NCBI RefSeq assembly: GCF_000004075.3
Contig: NC_026657.2
Coordinates: 34,396,732-34,460,731, forward strand
Direction: 5' to 3'
Origin: Cucumis sativus
Taxonomy: Eukaryota; Streptophyta; Magnoliopsida; Cucurbitales; Cucurbitaceae
DNA: 64,000 nucleotides
The notes beneath the pieces were generated by a model. That model saw nothing but the letters and a program-made list of their open reading frames with translations. It ran no database searches and had not been told where the DNA came from. Below are positions 37,701-48,896 of this stretch, one piece after another. How positions within the stretch are numbered: position 1 is the first letter of the stretch; every line of letters starts with the position of its first letter. A program made the position numbers and the translations under genes.

Positions 37701-38101
37701 AGAATCAATAACTAGCCATTTGGAAAAATGGGGTGCATTTCATTTCTTCAACAACAAATTAGAAGGAAAAATCTCGTACCAGCAACATCTTGACCATCAT
37801 AAACTCCACGATGAACAGTTCCAAAAGTGCCACGAGCTATGACAGCTTTGATGATGAGTTTGGAAGGGTCAATCTCCCACTCCTGTCTAGTGATTGCGGG
37901 TCTTCCACCGCCAACACCTCCTCCACCACCGCCGCCGCCGCCGCCGCCGCCGATGCCGACACCTTCCTCATCTTCCCTCCTCTTGTTCTTCTCCATAGTC
38001 CATGCTTTGCTCAAATGTCTCTGTAACTGCTCATCTAAACTCTTCAGATCTATTTGATCTGCTCTCACATACCCACCTCCAGTTTCACTCTTTTCTTTCA
38101 T
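34755..38101 (-). CDS. Raf-like protein kinase, MRK1 type (group C MAPKKK-like)
   Basis: A cytosolic Ser/Thr (dual-type) kinase of the plant Raf-like group. Exons, from the start: 37780-38101, 36783-36904, 36206-36402, 35892-36066, 35122-35256 and 34755-34961, giving 385 residues. The N-terminal leader of about 85 residues holds YVRADQIDLKSLDEQL and a 12-Gly run, then WEIDPSKL. The kinase domain shows the glycine loop GTFGTV (91-96), catalytic VKLLDW Lys109, HRDVKTEN, DFGVAR, the activation segment GTLGYMAPEV, CDVYSFGICLWE and KRCWDANPDKRPEM. It ends RRYRGP, as in the Arabidopsis MRK1 (MLK/Raf-related kinase) group. All catalytic residues are present, so it should be active. Intron 1 is long (about 875 bases). 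Downstream targets are not deducible. It is convergent with CYP38. Confidence 0.93.
37915..37970 (-). repeat. GGC-type trinucleotide repeat coding polyglycine
   Basis: Near-perfect CCG/CCA repeats on the + strand (longest pure part about 37929-37951) encode 12 consecutive glycines followed by VGGG in the kinase leader. It is one of the most GC-rich spots in the window. It lies outside the kinase domain, so length changes are probably tolerated. Confidence 0.9.
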
Positions 38102-38283
38102 AATTTCCCACCAATTTCAACAAACCAACGACAGAAATTGAAAGACACAGAAACAATGGTTCGTGTTCTGGGTCAGTTGAATAATGGGTTTGTTCGTGTG
38201 TGTATGGAGTTGAAGATTGAATTAAGAAAGAGATGAAAGGAGAAAGAGAAAATTAATAATAATAGTGAGCACAAGAAAAGTAG

Positions 38284-38287
<4 letters not shown>

Positions 38288-38314
<27 letters not shown>
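38288..38314. repeat. (AG)13.5 microsatellite upstream of the kinase gene
   Basis: A pure AG run about 190 bases 5' of the kinase start (a TC run in the gene's own sense). GA/TC tracts near plant transcription starts are common and can recruit GAGA-binding proteins. It is likely polymorphic. Confidence 0.95.
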
Positions 38315-38320
<6 letters not shown>

Positions 38321-38600
38321 TGATTGGTTTCTACTCTGTGTTTCCTTTGTCCATCATCCATGTGGGCACATGGATTATGAAACCCACATCGGTTTCTTCT
38401 TTGCCCTTACGAACGCTCTTGTTTGGTTTTATACACACACACACAACACACACATAACACGCACACACAATTCTTTCTTTCTTTCTTTCTTGTGCTTTTC
38501 GTTCCTTTTGGGGAAAGTTTATGGTCAAATGGTTAATGGCTTTTTGTTTGACTGTGTTTTGTTATGGGTTTTTGAAGGTGTGTTTTGTAGGAGGGTACCA

Positions 38601-38630
38601 GCACTGTGCACTGTGCACTGTGCACTGCAC
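38601..38630. repeat. Heptamer GCACTGT tandem repeat
   Basis: Three full GCACTGT units followed by a variant GCACTGCAC. It is short and perfect, upstream of the kinase gene. Because CACTG/GTGCA combinations are partly self-complementary it could form small hairpins, but no function is evident. Confidence 0.9.
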
Positions 38631-39783
38631 ATGCCAAAGCAGTTAAAATGGAAGTTATGGAATTTTATGATGTACTCTTATTTATTATTTTTAATTTAGA
38701 GTTTAGGGTTGATTTAGGAGGGAGGGGCAGGAGAAAATAACAATAATACTTTAAAATATGCCTTTGACTTGGCTTTCTGTACGAGAATTAGCTGTACATA
38801 TCTTCTTTTTTTTAATCTTCTCACTCTTTCTTACGTTCCTTATAAATTATAAATTAATTATAGCTTAAGTTATGAAATTTAAAATAACATTCATTGTCTT
38901 TTTTTTCTTCTCTTTTTAACAATTCTTCTTTCAAACTTTAGTCTTTGAATTTATTATATCATAAATGATTTAAAGAAAGAAAACCATAACAATAAATTCA
39001 ACAAAATATAACAAAAATTTAGATAAAAACCGATAGATTTAGTTAAAAAAATTATTTTATTTTATAAATATTTAAGCAATTTTACCATTTACAATCATTT
39101 CTCTTTCAGTTTTTGTTCAATAATTTTAAGAAAAATTTTGAAATGTCTATGAAAATTGAGGAATCGTATTGCTTAAATTACAACTTTGCTTATGATTAAA
39201 GAATTTAGAAAAAAACTGCTTACAATATTCTTTTTTTCATATTGCAAATTTGACAAATATAACCGTAATCATATGGTAATCTAACGACAATCTACTTTTA
39301 AATTTGCTAGTTTTACAATTCTGAAAAAATATAGGTGATATGAACTCTATTATTGTTATTTCTGCAAACTCTTCCGTTAATTTCACTTAGTATAAAATTC
39401 TTTCCATATTTGAAAGTGATGCAGAGACGATTATCCATTAGTACAAGGGTATAACAACTTTACTTGTATAACAACTTTAATCTCCAATCTCAAGAAAAAG
39501 GGTTTGTATCTCAAACTACATGCCAATAACAGATGACCATCAATCTTGAAAATAAAATAAAAATTAACATTATTATTTTACTAGAAACTAACATCGAATA
39601 TATTGCAAAAATAACAATCATGCTAAAAGTATTAGTAATATAACAAATAAAATAAACTATAAATAAAGTAAAATTTAAATTCAATTCTTAAAATCTACCC
39701 GTTACCAATTCTAGTATTGATAGAAGATTATTATAGATTTTGTTTCATTTACAATTCTTTAATAAACGATGTTAAAAATTACG

Positions 39784-39850
39784 TTCAAAAGTGTACACTA
39801 GTAATAATGAAAAATTACCTTCAAAAGTATACACTAGTAATAATGAAAAG
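39784..39850. repeat. 36-bp tandem repeat, two copies
   Basis: Copies start at 39784 and 39820 with the shared core 'ttcaaaagt(g/a)tacactagta'. The second copy is slightly shortened at its end. It lies in intergenic DNA. Confidence 0.85.
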
Positions 39851-42303
39851 GAACCAATTTATTTATTAATCTAATTACAAAGTTGATTTTTCTTTAGTGC
39901 AAATGTTGATTTATGCAAGAACAAAAGCTGGTCAGTTTTGTATGTCCCCTATAAATTGTATCTAAAAAACTTTAGTTAGGTGGCCAAACAATGAATGCAT
40001 ATTATACAATCAATTTCCCATTAATGATTGAAGAATCTATGGCTTCCAATGTTTGTGGTGAGACAGAGCCCCACTGGCACCAAGCCTCCAAAAACGAGAA
40101 ATGTTTTAACATATTTTGAAAATATTTTTTTAGTACCCTTTTGAGAAAAAAGGAACTAAAGATTGTTATTGCAATGGCTTGAGTGACCTATAAATTTTCA
40201 TTTTTAAAAAATAATAATACAAATAAGATGCTATTGCAGTGGGGAGCAATATGATGCTCTTCAATTAATATATACACACACACACACTTAGAATCTGCCC
40301 ATTTCAATATATACTCTATTCAACTTCCCACTATCTCTATTTCGTACAAAAGTTCAAGGTATATTTCTATCGTTTATTCCAAATACCAAAACTTAAAAAA
40401 AATTGTATTTATGTGATTACTTAATTTTTAAAATTATTTATTGAAAAATCTATTAGACACAAATTCTAAGTTTCTAAATTTCAAATTTATACCTAATAGA
40501 TATTTTGAATTTGTAGAAACTTATTAAACACTTTTGAGGTTTTAAGGCTCAAACTAAAAGGGACATTTAAGTTCAAAGATTAACCTTGTAGTTTAATCTG
40601 TATTTTAAAGTATCTTTGCTACTTTACATAGGTAAACAAATGGAACAATGATATTCAATCTTTGAACCTTAAATTTCTTTTAATTCCCATAGCATCTACT
40701 GATTTTCTATCTTAATTTAGTAAATCTCTGCAGTTAATATCATTAATTTATACTAATTGGACTAAGAATCTATTATTGGTTACAATGCAGCATAAGAGAG
40801 GGCAGACAGACCAATAGATATTCCCCATTGTACTTCATCATCACGGTTGCTAATTCAGTCAGCATGTCATGCCAACATAGGACTTGAATGACAAAAAGTT
40901 CAAACCATAATTGAAAATTTTTAAGTAAAGAGATAGAAACTTGTTTTTGTGTTTTCAAGTGGTAAAAGAATGTGTAATTAAACAACACTGTAGTTTTCGT
41001 TCAGCTAAATTTGTAATTCAACTTCTAGTAAACTTAGGGCATTCCTCTCTAGTTAAAATAGTTTTAATACCTTCTCATGCTAAACAAGCTGTGTTTAGTT
41101 AACTTTCACCTAAACAATTAGGACATTTAAATCGTAATTATTTAATTTCAATAAATTTTTGAAGCAATTAGTAGAATGAATTGTAAATTCACGAGACCCA
41201 CAAGCCGTTAATAAGATATAAAATTGTTGTTTTCTAGTTCTCAAACCCACAAGTTCAAATAAAAAGTGGGGTTCACAACTCTACTCCCCACTCCTTGGAA
41301 CAAAAATGGTTTAGAATGGTTTTTCAAGTGAGTCATTCCAAGCCCGCTTAAGTCCCTCCCCAGTCATGTTTAATTAAAACTAGGGAGGAAAAAGATCCGT
41401 GAAGCTTAACCTTTTTGACTTCAAGAGGGCACTGAAAGAGAAGAAAATTAAAAGGGATGGGAGAGTCACGGGGATTAAGAGCGATGTACCTGTTATATTG
41501 TGGGTTGGACTTCGATCTCGATTGATGGTTGAGATTTTAGATGCCTCGTGAATTTTCCCATCATCCTTTTTTCCACAAACCTGCAACTTAACTCCAAATA
41601 CTTTAGTTATTACATTACATTACATTACACTACAACAATATACAAAATGGCAGCACGTTAAAATATATCAGTAGCATTTTTTTAGCCGTAGAAGTTTAAA
41701 GCAACATGAAGTCTACGGGGAAACTGAGGTAGATTTTGGGGAAACTAACAAACGTATCACATCAAATTCTATCTAAGATGCATCAAACTTTCCTATCAAG
41801 TATTAAAACAAAGACCGAGACTTTACAATATAGAACAAATTCAAAAAGGTGTCACAACGCCCGAGTACTTTGATATTGATCTGTATTGACGTGACGTTAT
41901 AGAACCACATTTAACAACAGAAACAGGTCGAAGTATGGTAAGATGTACAATACTGAATTCAGAAAGACAAATATGCAAATAAAACCTTGTCAAATAATAA
42001 ACCAATCATCACAAACTAAAAGCTGACGAGTCCCAGGCAACATTGAGTATTACGCAGGCTCAAAATCTTCAGCAGCTGTCCCTAAGGTTGACAACAAAAC
42101 TTGTTGACCAAAAAAAATTTTCGTGGCAGGATCCTCCAGCTAAACCGGGTTAAAATCAGTAGCGTGTGTCATATACAAAATTCCTCATGAATCTAGCTTC
42201 TAGGAGGGAAAGTCAAAATCACGAATCTGTAATTGTAAGCCTGTGTATTGAAGTACTGTCTCTACTTTGTAAAAGAGAATAGGTAATATCAACAAAAGTA
42301 ACA

Positions 42304-45300
42304 TCAAATGCGCCGTTTCTTCTTATCTGGTGTTGCATGTACTTGTGTTTTAATCCCATAAGTTTTCAACTGAAAGTTTTCAAATGCTTCTGAGATGGCT
42401 TCTACCTGTAGATTACATGGAAAAGTACTTAGGTTTAGAAAACAGAAACAAAAACATGATTGCAATAATCTTGCATCGAAGTATACGAACCAACTCAGGT
42501 TTTTTGGAATACACCCTCACTATCATATCTTGATATGATGTTGGCAGTAAATGGCTTATGCGATCATCAGAAATCTTGAATTTATCGTTGCTTTCGTAAT
42601 CCTGAAAATTGAATCGAACCTGTTATAATACTACAAATAGAAAGATGACAACAAGACAAAATTTCCTGTTAAATGGGTTTTTTAATGAGATGCTCTTGGG
42701 ATTAAGTAAATCTCATGCCTCAACTAAATAGCTACTTCACATACTTATTTCTAACCCCCCTCTTTATTTTACAAATTTTCTTTGATTTCTCCCCTCTGCT
42801 CTACTGTCAACGTTGCCTTAATCATGTTGGTACTGAGCAGAAAGATGCTGAGGTTGGCAGGAAAGTTGAGATGTAAATTGGACATATGAATGTTGTTTGA
42901 TTTTTTTTTTAAAGTTACAAAGAGTCGAACACCACAAAACTTTGTAATAATTACTTGAATTCATTAATATAGTTTGGGCAAAGGCTTAAATAGGCTATAT
43001 TTTTAATGCTCACATCCAGACATACTATTTACAGATTTACACAAGAACGAAGACAAGTCCAGTTGCATGTATTACAGTGTGACAAATATTCAAAGCAAGA
43101 AATTTTGCTACTAATGAAACAATAAACCTCCCAATCCTCCCCAATCGATGTTAATCATTCACTATATATATCAAAGGTCTAAGGTAGGCATCGTGCTATC
43201 TTGCCTATAATATTAATTTTCGAATATTGAGTGAGAACAAAGATTCACGTAAAATCCAATAAGCTCTGAAAAGATATAATTTGAAAGGTAACAAGGTTAA
43301 AAAGTATAATGAATGAGTAGTGTACCTTGAAGAAATGGATCCTGGAAAACATGCACAAGAAGAGAGAAAAGATTAGCGACAACAAATTTACCACAACTAC
43401 TGCATCAGAATGATGTCACCCCCAAAAAAATTTACTTTCTTAACAACCTTTCGAGAGGATTTTTTCTACCACGTGTCAAGTCAATCCTAACATTGCTGAC
43501 AGCAACGTCCTCCTCTTTTAGCTGCACTCCACCATTTTTCTTAACAATGATATCACAAACAAGCTAAATTCAGACTCTACTTTGTTAACTTAAGAAATGA
43601 GTATACATTTAAAAAATGTTTGGTGCACTCTTTTTTTTTGTATGCTCTTGTATTCTTTCTTTTTTTCTTCTCAATGAAAGCTGTTGATTCTAAAAAATAA
43701 AATAAAAAATATGTCCAAGAAAAAGAACCTGAGAACAAACAATATCTTTAGCAGTTACATCCTTGAAGTTTTCCAGTTTGTCTTTTGGGACAGCATATTC
43801 GTTGCAGAACTGGAAAAGCGGAAAAATTCAAAAGTGTCAGCTTCACTTTGTACATATTTCCACAATCTAGCGCTTTATCTTATATTTAACATTGAACCGC
43901 TGAAGAAATGGCAACAAGAAAAGTTCAGAACCTGGTAGAGATTTCTTCTGCGGATTCGCAAAATCAGATCCCTAGATTCCTTTAGCTCTTTCTCTGAAGC
44001 TGTCTCGATTGTTTTAACTATAGAATCATCTAACTGCAGTTTAAAGATAAAAGAAACACCGTAAAGAATTTATGCAGAAAAACTATCATGAGCATGAGAA
44101 CTTTGATAAGTAGTATTTAAAACCTTCCAATACTGCGATGGATCATGTATGTACGATGAAAGTTGCAGATAATCATTTGCCTTCAACAGAGCATCAACTA
44201 CCATAAGCTCAATGGCCTGCATATTCAGAAGAAATATCTATAGTGATAGCTTTTCAGAATTTAATTCTACTTGTAAGTTTTTATCCTATGTAAATGAGTT
44301 CTTACAAGTGTATCAAAATAGAAAATAGAGTTAGGATCTGTAAAGGAGGGTAAACATTATTAAAGAAGAGAGGAATTGGCATAAAGACCAATGATTAATT
44401 TGACTGAAGTATTATTCTCTATTGAACTCAAAAAGGAAAGAGGGGGGGACTTATATTCTTATATTCCTACCTTAACTTTTGGATGCGTATAAACTGTTCG
44501 ATACAAATCAGCCCGAGTAGCAAACAATTTGTGAATGGTAAGATCTGGAAAATCATAACTAATAAGCAAAACTTTAAGTTATAATTGAAATAAACAAATA
44601 TAGCCTGATGATACAGACAGTCAGTAGCCTTATAGCAGATTTCATCATCTATAACTCGCATAGTCTCCATTAACCTGCATGGCAAGCATAGATTACACAT
44701 AACAATCTACCTTACAACAAACTCCACAACCCCCCATTCCATAAAAATTAAAATTAAAAATTAAATCAAAATACAAGACAGACATACCTCTCAAACAGAA
44801 AGTTGCATCCTAAACCACAAGCTCGGCAATCACGTACAATATAATCAAACCTAAAGTAGATGTAATATTTCAACTGGCAGACTCGTGTAACTGAAATTAA
44901 AATTTTAAAGACCAACAATCACTTACTTGTCCACATCAATTCCATTTCGTCCATTTGCAACAATGTCATATAAGAAACCCTTCTCCCTTGAACCCTATTT
45001 ATCACACATAAAATGTACGTACAGACCATAAATTTCAGGTAAAATTGCAGAATATAACAACAAAATTCCTACCTTTGGCCGAGCAAATTCAGAACTAGAC
45101 AGTATCATCTCCTGACAAATTCAAAAAAGTACCGATATTAAACTTTAAATCATAAACTTCTAAGTTTTTAACATATTGGGCATCATAAAGGTAGGCCAAT
45201 ATAATTTTTCTCAGTCTTTTTTTCTTTTTTGGACTTAAGCATCTTAGTAACCAATGTAAGAATGATATGCTTTGAATCAAAGAAAGTACCAAATAGTTGG

Positions 45301-47215
45301 TAAAATATAAACTATATAAGTATACCTTAACTCTTTTTATCATTCCAGAATCAATATCAATGTGGTGCTCATCAACAATATGGTCAACCATCTTAACTGA
45401 CATAAGTTCATGAGACCTATAATGAAACAATAAATAAATAAATAAAAGAATCAATTACATGGCAAACAAATATAACTTCCACAAAAACGCTACTCAAGTT
45501 ATATATTTTTCCTAAAAAGTAAAAAACAATTAACAACAATAATAATAACAAAGGAAAACAGATTCATAACCAAAGGCAATCTATAATGAAGACGTCAATT
45601 ACCATTCATAGCCACTCAAAACCTTGGAGAGGAACTCACGCTCAAAAAGGTGACTGAAAGGCCCATGGCCTACATCATGCAGAAGGCCTACAAATTAACA
45701 AAGAAGTAATTACCAACAGACATCGCAAACAAAAATTATATAAATTAAAAGTACAAATAAATAGATAAATTGAACTGCTCTCAGTAAAGTTAGATAAATT
45801 AGAAGAAAAAACAAACAAAGAAGTGAAAACAAACCAACAGATATCGCAACAAGAAGTAACATAAATTAGAAAAAGTAAGACAGAAATAACTACCAGCAAG
45901 TTTCACCGTCTGGATATCACCGCGATCAATATCAAGCTCTGCTCCCTATAAGATTAAAATAATGAGGCATCAATAAGAGATAATTGCCTTTGAAACTACT
46001 CCATAAATAAACTACTGCATAAGTAACACAAAATCAAAAAAGTGATTTGTACTTGGTAGTTTTTAAGCTTTTGAACAGCATCTCCAGCTAGCCAATACAC
46101 TCCTAAAGAATGTTCAAACCTAGAATGTACAGCTCCTGGATATACCATATGTGTCACACCTGAAAGTATACGAACTTGATTGTAAGCACATGAAACTAAT
46201 AGTATACATTGAATATTACTAAATTTTGTGCCTAGAAGACTTAAGATGAACCTTACAGTGAAACTGTCAAGAAAAAGTTCAGTCTAGAACAATCTTAAAA
46301 ACAATCTCTTCAAGGTAAGAACTCCTCACCATGTCACTGAGATATGTAGTGATCAACAAGTTCACAATATAATTGTCATAAACATGCCAATATATAGTCC
46401 AAAGACTCCAAACCAAACAACGAGTGAAGCACGAGCTTCTATCAGTAATACCAGTTTATTAACTTAACTTCGATTATAATCAGGACATCCCCAGCAATAT
46501 TTGACTAAATGCCAAATGCGTTCATATTTCTGATTTGAAACAGCTAACCTGATAGTATCATATGCACACCTCCTAAATACATATTCATATTTGTGAATGT
46601 AGCGACCTTAAATTCAAGGATTAACAAATACAGAACATCATTAACAAAAATGAATAAACATACAAAAATACTCACCAAGCTGTTTCAATTCACGAAGCCT
46701 GCAATACAAGAATGAGTCAAATAATCAGACAACAGCTTACAGAGTTCATCTTCAAAACTAACAAACAGGCCATTTTTTTCATATTTCTTTAGAAAATACA
46801 CACTCAACTCAATAACAAAATAAAAAAATCAAAATAAACACAAGCCAAAGGATATTCTCCTCCATAGATAAAGAAATAGCACCACTCCACCGTCTCACAA
46901 CAACAACAATAACAACAAACATGAACTCACCTCTGAAACTGCTCGGTATCAATAAACTTCAAAGATAACTGCAAAAACAAACCAAAACTCCACAAATCAA
47001 ATTCCAATTCCGAGAACCGCAACGTTTTCACAAGAAAACAAAAATTTAATCCAGATTACATATGAAATCTTAACAAGCAAAAAAAACATTACCGGATCAA
47101 GATAAATGTTGCCGTGAACGTTGTCATGAACGTGTTTGGAGCAGCGGACATCCAGAGAGGAATTGAAGTTGCGAACAGGAGGAAGCATCAGTTCGTCGTT
47201 GAGAGACGCACCCAT
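42304..47215 (-). CDS. VEN4: SAMHD1-type dNTP triphosphohydrolase (VEN4 homologue)
   Basis: This HD-domain dNTPase should cut dNTPs to deoxynucleosides and triphosphate and so balance dNTP pools. Arabidopsis VENOSA4 mutants have reticulate leaves and chloroplast defects. I trace 19 exons totalling 479 residues: 47093-47215, 46931-46968, 46676-46698, 46053-46159, 45894-45945, 45603-45687, 45326-45416, 45073-45111, 44927-44994, 44788-44850, 44619-44674, 44471-44544, 44124-44216, 43932-44033, 43729-43809, 43448-43563, 43326-43341, 42491-42601 and 42304-42405. Metal site: H78 in HSRFEHSLG, H118-D119 in LLHDVGHGPFSH, D208 in GIDVDKFDY. The substrate-side motif NGRNGIDVDK is intact. The C terminus ends KKKRRI, a possible nuclear-import signal. 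Exon 17 is only 16 nt, and intron 11 uses donor gtctgt, chosen because it restores the family motif DYLTIHKLF. It is divergent from PSA3. Confidence 0.93.
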
Positions 47216-47495
47216 ACCTTGCGGTTCGGCAAAAAGGAATATTCCTCGAACTTGGACTGACGAAAGAGAATGAGAAAAAAAAGAAAAAAAAGGAAGCGAA
47301 AGGATAAAGATATGTATATACGAAGGAAACGGAAATTGAGGAGAAAGAAATGGCAGATGAAATTACTGGCGTGGTTGTTCGTTAAGAATGGGAAGAGGAA
47401 GAGAAGAAGAAGAAGAGAAAGAGAGGGAGACGTTTGGTTTTTGGGAGTTAGCAAAGAAATGAAGTACAGAGAGGAGGGAGTAATGGGGAGAAAGT

Positions 47496-47504
47496 GCCGC
47501 CAAA
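47496..47504 (-). promoter_or_regulatory. E2F-type site upstream of VEN4
   Basis: Read on the minus strand, TTTGGCGGC fits the plant E2F consensus WTTSSCSS. It lies 281 bases upstream of the VEN4 start codon. Genes for dNTP metabolism are classic E2F targets at S phase, so the placement is sensible. One 8-9 base match can still be chance. Confidence 0.45.
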
Positions 47505-48712
47505 AAACGTGGCGATTAAATGGTAATTTATAATCAAAACAAAGCAAAGGGAAAGCAATTTTGTGTATTTCCCTTTTAATATTTCAAAAAATAAAAATGT
47601 GACCCACACGCATTACGCATTACGCATTTCAGCCTTCAGGTGTTTCCTTTAATTTTTCTCTCTTTTTTTTGGGTCTCGTCTAGGGGCATTAACGCTAAGA
47701 ATGTCTTATTAGTTTGTTTGTTTTTTTGGAAAGGAATTAAATTGCAATACAATGAAGACCGACCTTATGACTCCAGCCTAGGGTATAATCTCCATTCCTA
47801 AACATCAAAGGTGTAAATGAACAAATTTAAGTCTATTCCATCTAAGAAGTTGCAGTAGAAGTTTAATGTTGAAAGTAAAAGATGATCCATGATGTATTAA
47901 ATATTACTTTTAGGATTTAGGGAAGTTCGCTCACTACGTGGACCAATTGTTTTTTTTTTTTTTTTTTCAAATGGATTTTATGGGTTATCGTGACTCACTA
48001 AATATACTAATTTTCTATGGTATACAGACTAGACTTGAAGAAGACTTGCCTTAATGGAACAAGGAAGGAATGAGTGAGGTAGTGGAGGAAATATTTCCAG
48101 AGTTAGGCACATCCCTGGCCACGCATTAGTTTTCCTCTATGCTCCAATTATTTGTGTAACATTTTCTAAAATATGTGTTTGAATGATTAGAGATTTTTTT
48201 TTATGTAATGTTTTAAGGGGGAATGTACATTTAACTTAATAAAGCATCATATTAGCTCTGTGTCAACCTAGATAATAGATAGTTATTATAAGATTGAATA
48301 TCTCATCGTCTAATTATTGTATTAAAGAATATATCAAACTCATGTATATATATATAAATAAAAGAGGTTATGGTAAATTAATTAAAACGAAAAATATAGT
48401 TCGTGAAGAAAAGTGTTGAATGAACACATGGGTCACTTTCCTTTACAATTAAGTTCTTGAATGACATTATTGTTTGGTTGCTAAAGAATTGATTCCTATG
48501 GACAAAGACAGCGTTGTGAATGGTTATAAGCAATTGTCATTTACCTTTAGTTTGAGATCAAAGGTTTGTAAATAGAAAAGGGAAAGTTATGGCTATCAAT
48601 AAATCTAACTATAATAATATAATTTTAACCTTTCCCTGTTAAAACTAATTTTAATAAAATTGTTTGAAAATGATTTTTTCCTTTAATAATTTTTTAAAAG
48701 AAAATCCCATAA

Positions 48713-48779
48713 ATGGGCCAAATGGGCCTATCCATTCAGCCCAACAAAACCCAATCAGAATTCAACCCAATCAGAATTC
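48713..48779 (+). promoter_or_regulatory. PSA3 promoter: site II boxes and duplicated CCAAT element
   Basis: TGGGCC occurs at 48713 and 48723 and GCCCA at 48739. A perfect 16-bp tandem repeat at 48748-48779 then gives two CCAAT boxes. TATATAAA at 48850-48857 lies only 40 bases before the ATG, implying a very short 5' UTR. Site II elements are typical of plant genes for organelle proteins and growth. Confidence 0.55.
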
Positions 48780-48896
48780 ACAATTTCAGATTTTACAATA
48801 ATAATGATAAAAAGAGAATAGAAGAAATAAAATCCCAAATCGGATAACATATATAAACGAGAGGGTGAGAATGAACAACAGTTGAGAGTCGCAGCC

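Larger units (their letters stand above)
38102..42303. other. Kinase promoter side and gene-free spacer to the dNTPase gene
   Basis: 38,102-38,700 should be the kinase 5' leader and promoter. It holds (AG)13.5 at 38288-38314, a CA-rich run near 38,430-38,470 and a GCACTGT heptamer repeat at 38601-38630. 39,200-39,360 shares phrases ('ctacttttaaatttgcta(g/a)tttt(a/g)caatt') with 57,720-57,860, a dispersed repeat. 39,784-39,850 is a 36-bp tandem repeat. 41,490-41,580 (-) looks exon-like and is listed as a finding. 41,820-42,303 is probably the 3' UTR of the dNTPase gene. No complete gene is seen. Confidence 0.5.
47216..48896. other. Divergent intergenic region between VEN4 and PSA3
   Basis: 47,216-47,560 is the VEN4 leader and promoter side: A/G-rich on the + strand, pyrimidine-rich in gene sense, with an E2F-like box at 47496-47504. 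47,600-47,635 holds 'acgcatt' repeated three times. 47,950-47,968 is poly-T. 48,700-48,896 is the PSA3 promoter. The middle shows nothing recognisable. Confidence 0.6.

Noticed and set aside
37790-38057. Two + frames with poly-Ala or poly-Pro opposite the kinase leader
   Set aside because: They are read-outs of the GGC repeat on the opposite strand of a well-supported kinase exon.
38265-38699. 144-residue + frame upstream of the kinase
   Set aside because: Composed largely of microsatellite translation (ERER, THTHN); no splice or family support.
47188-47547. 119-residue - frame in the VEN4 leader and its + counterpart
   Set aside because: Phe/Leu-Ser or Arg/Lys low-complexity from a pyrimidine-rich leader; the VEN4 start lies in another frame.
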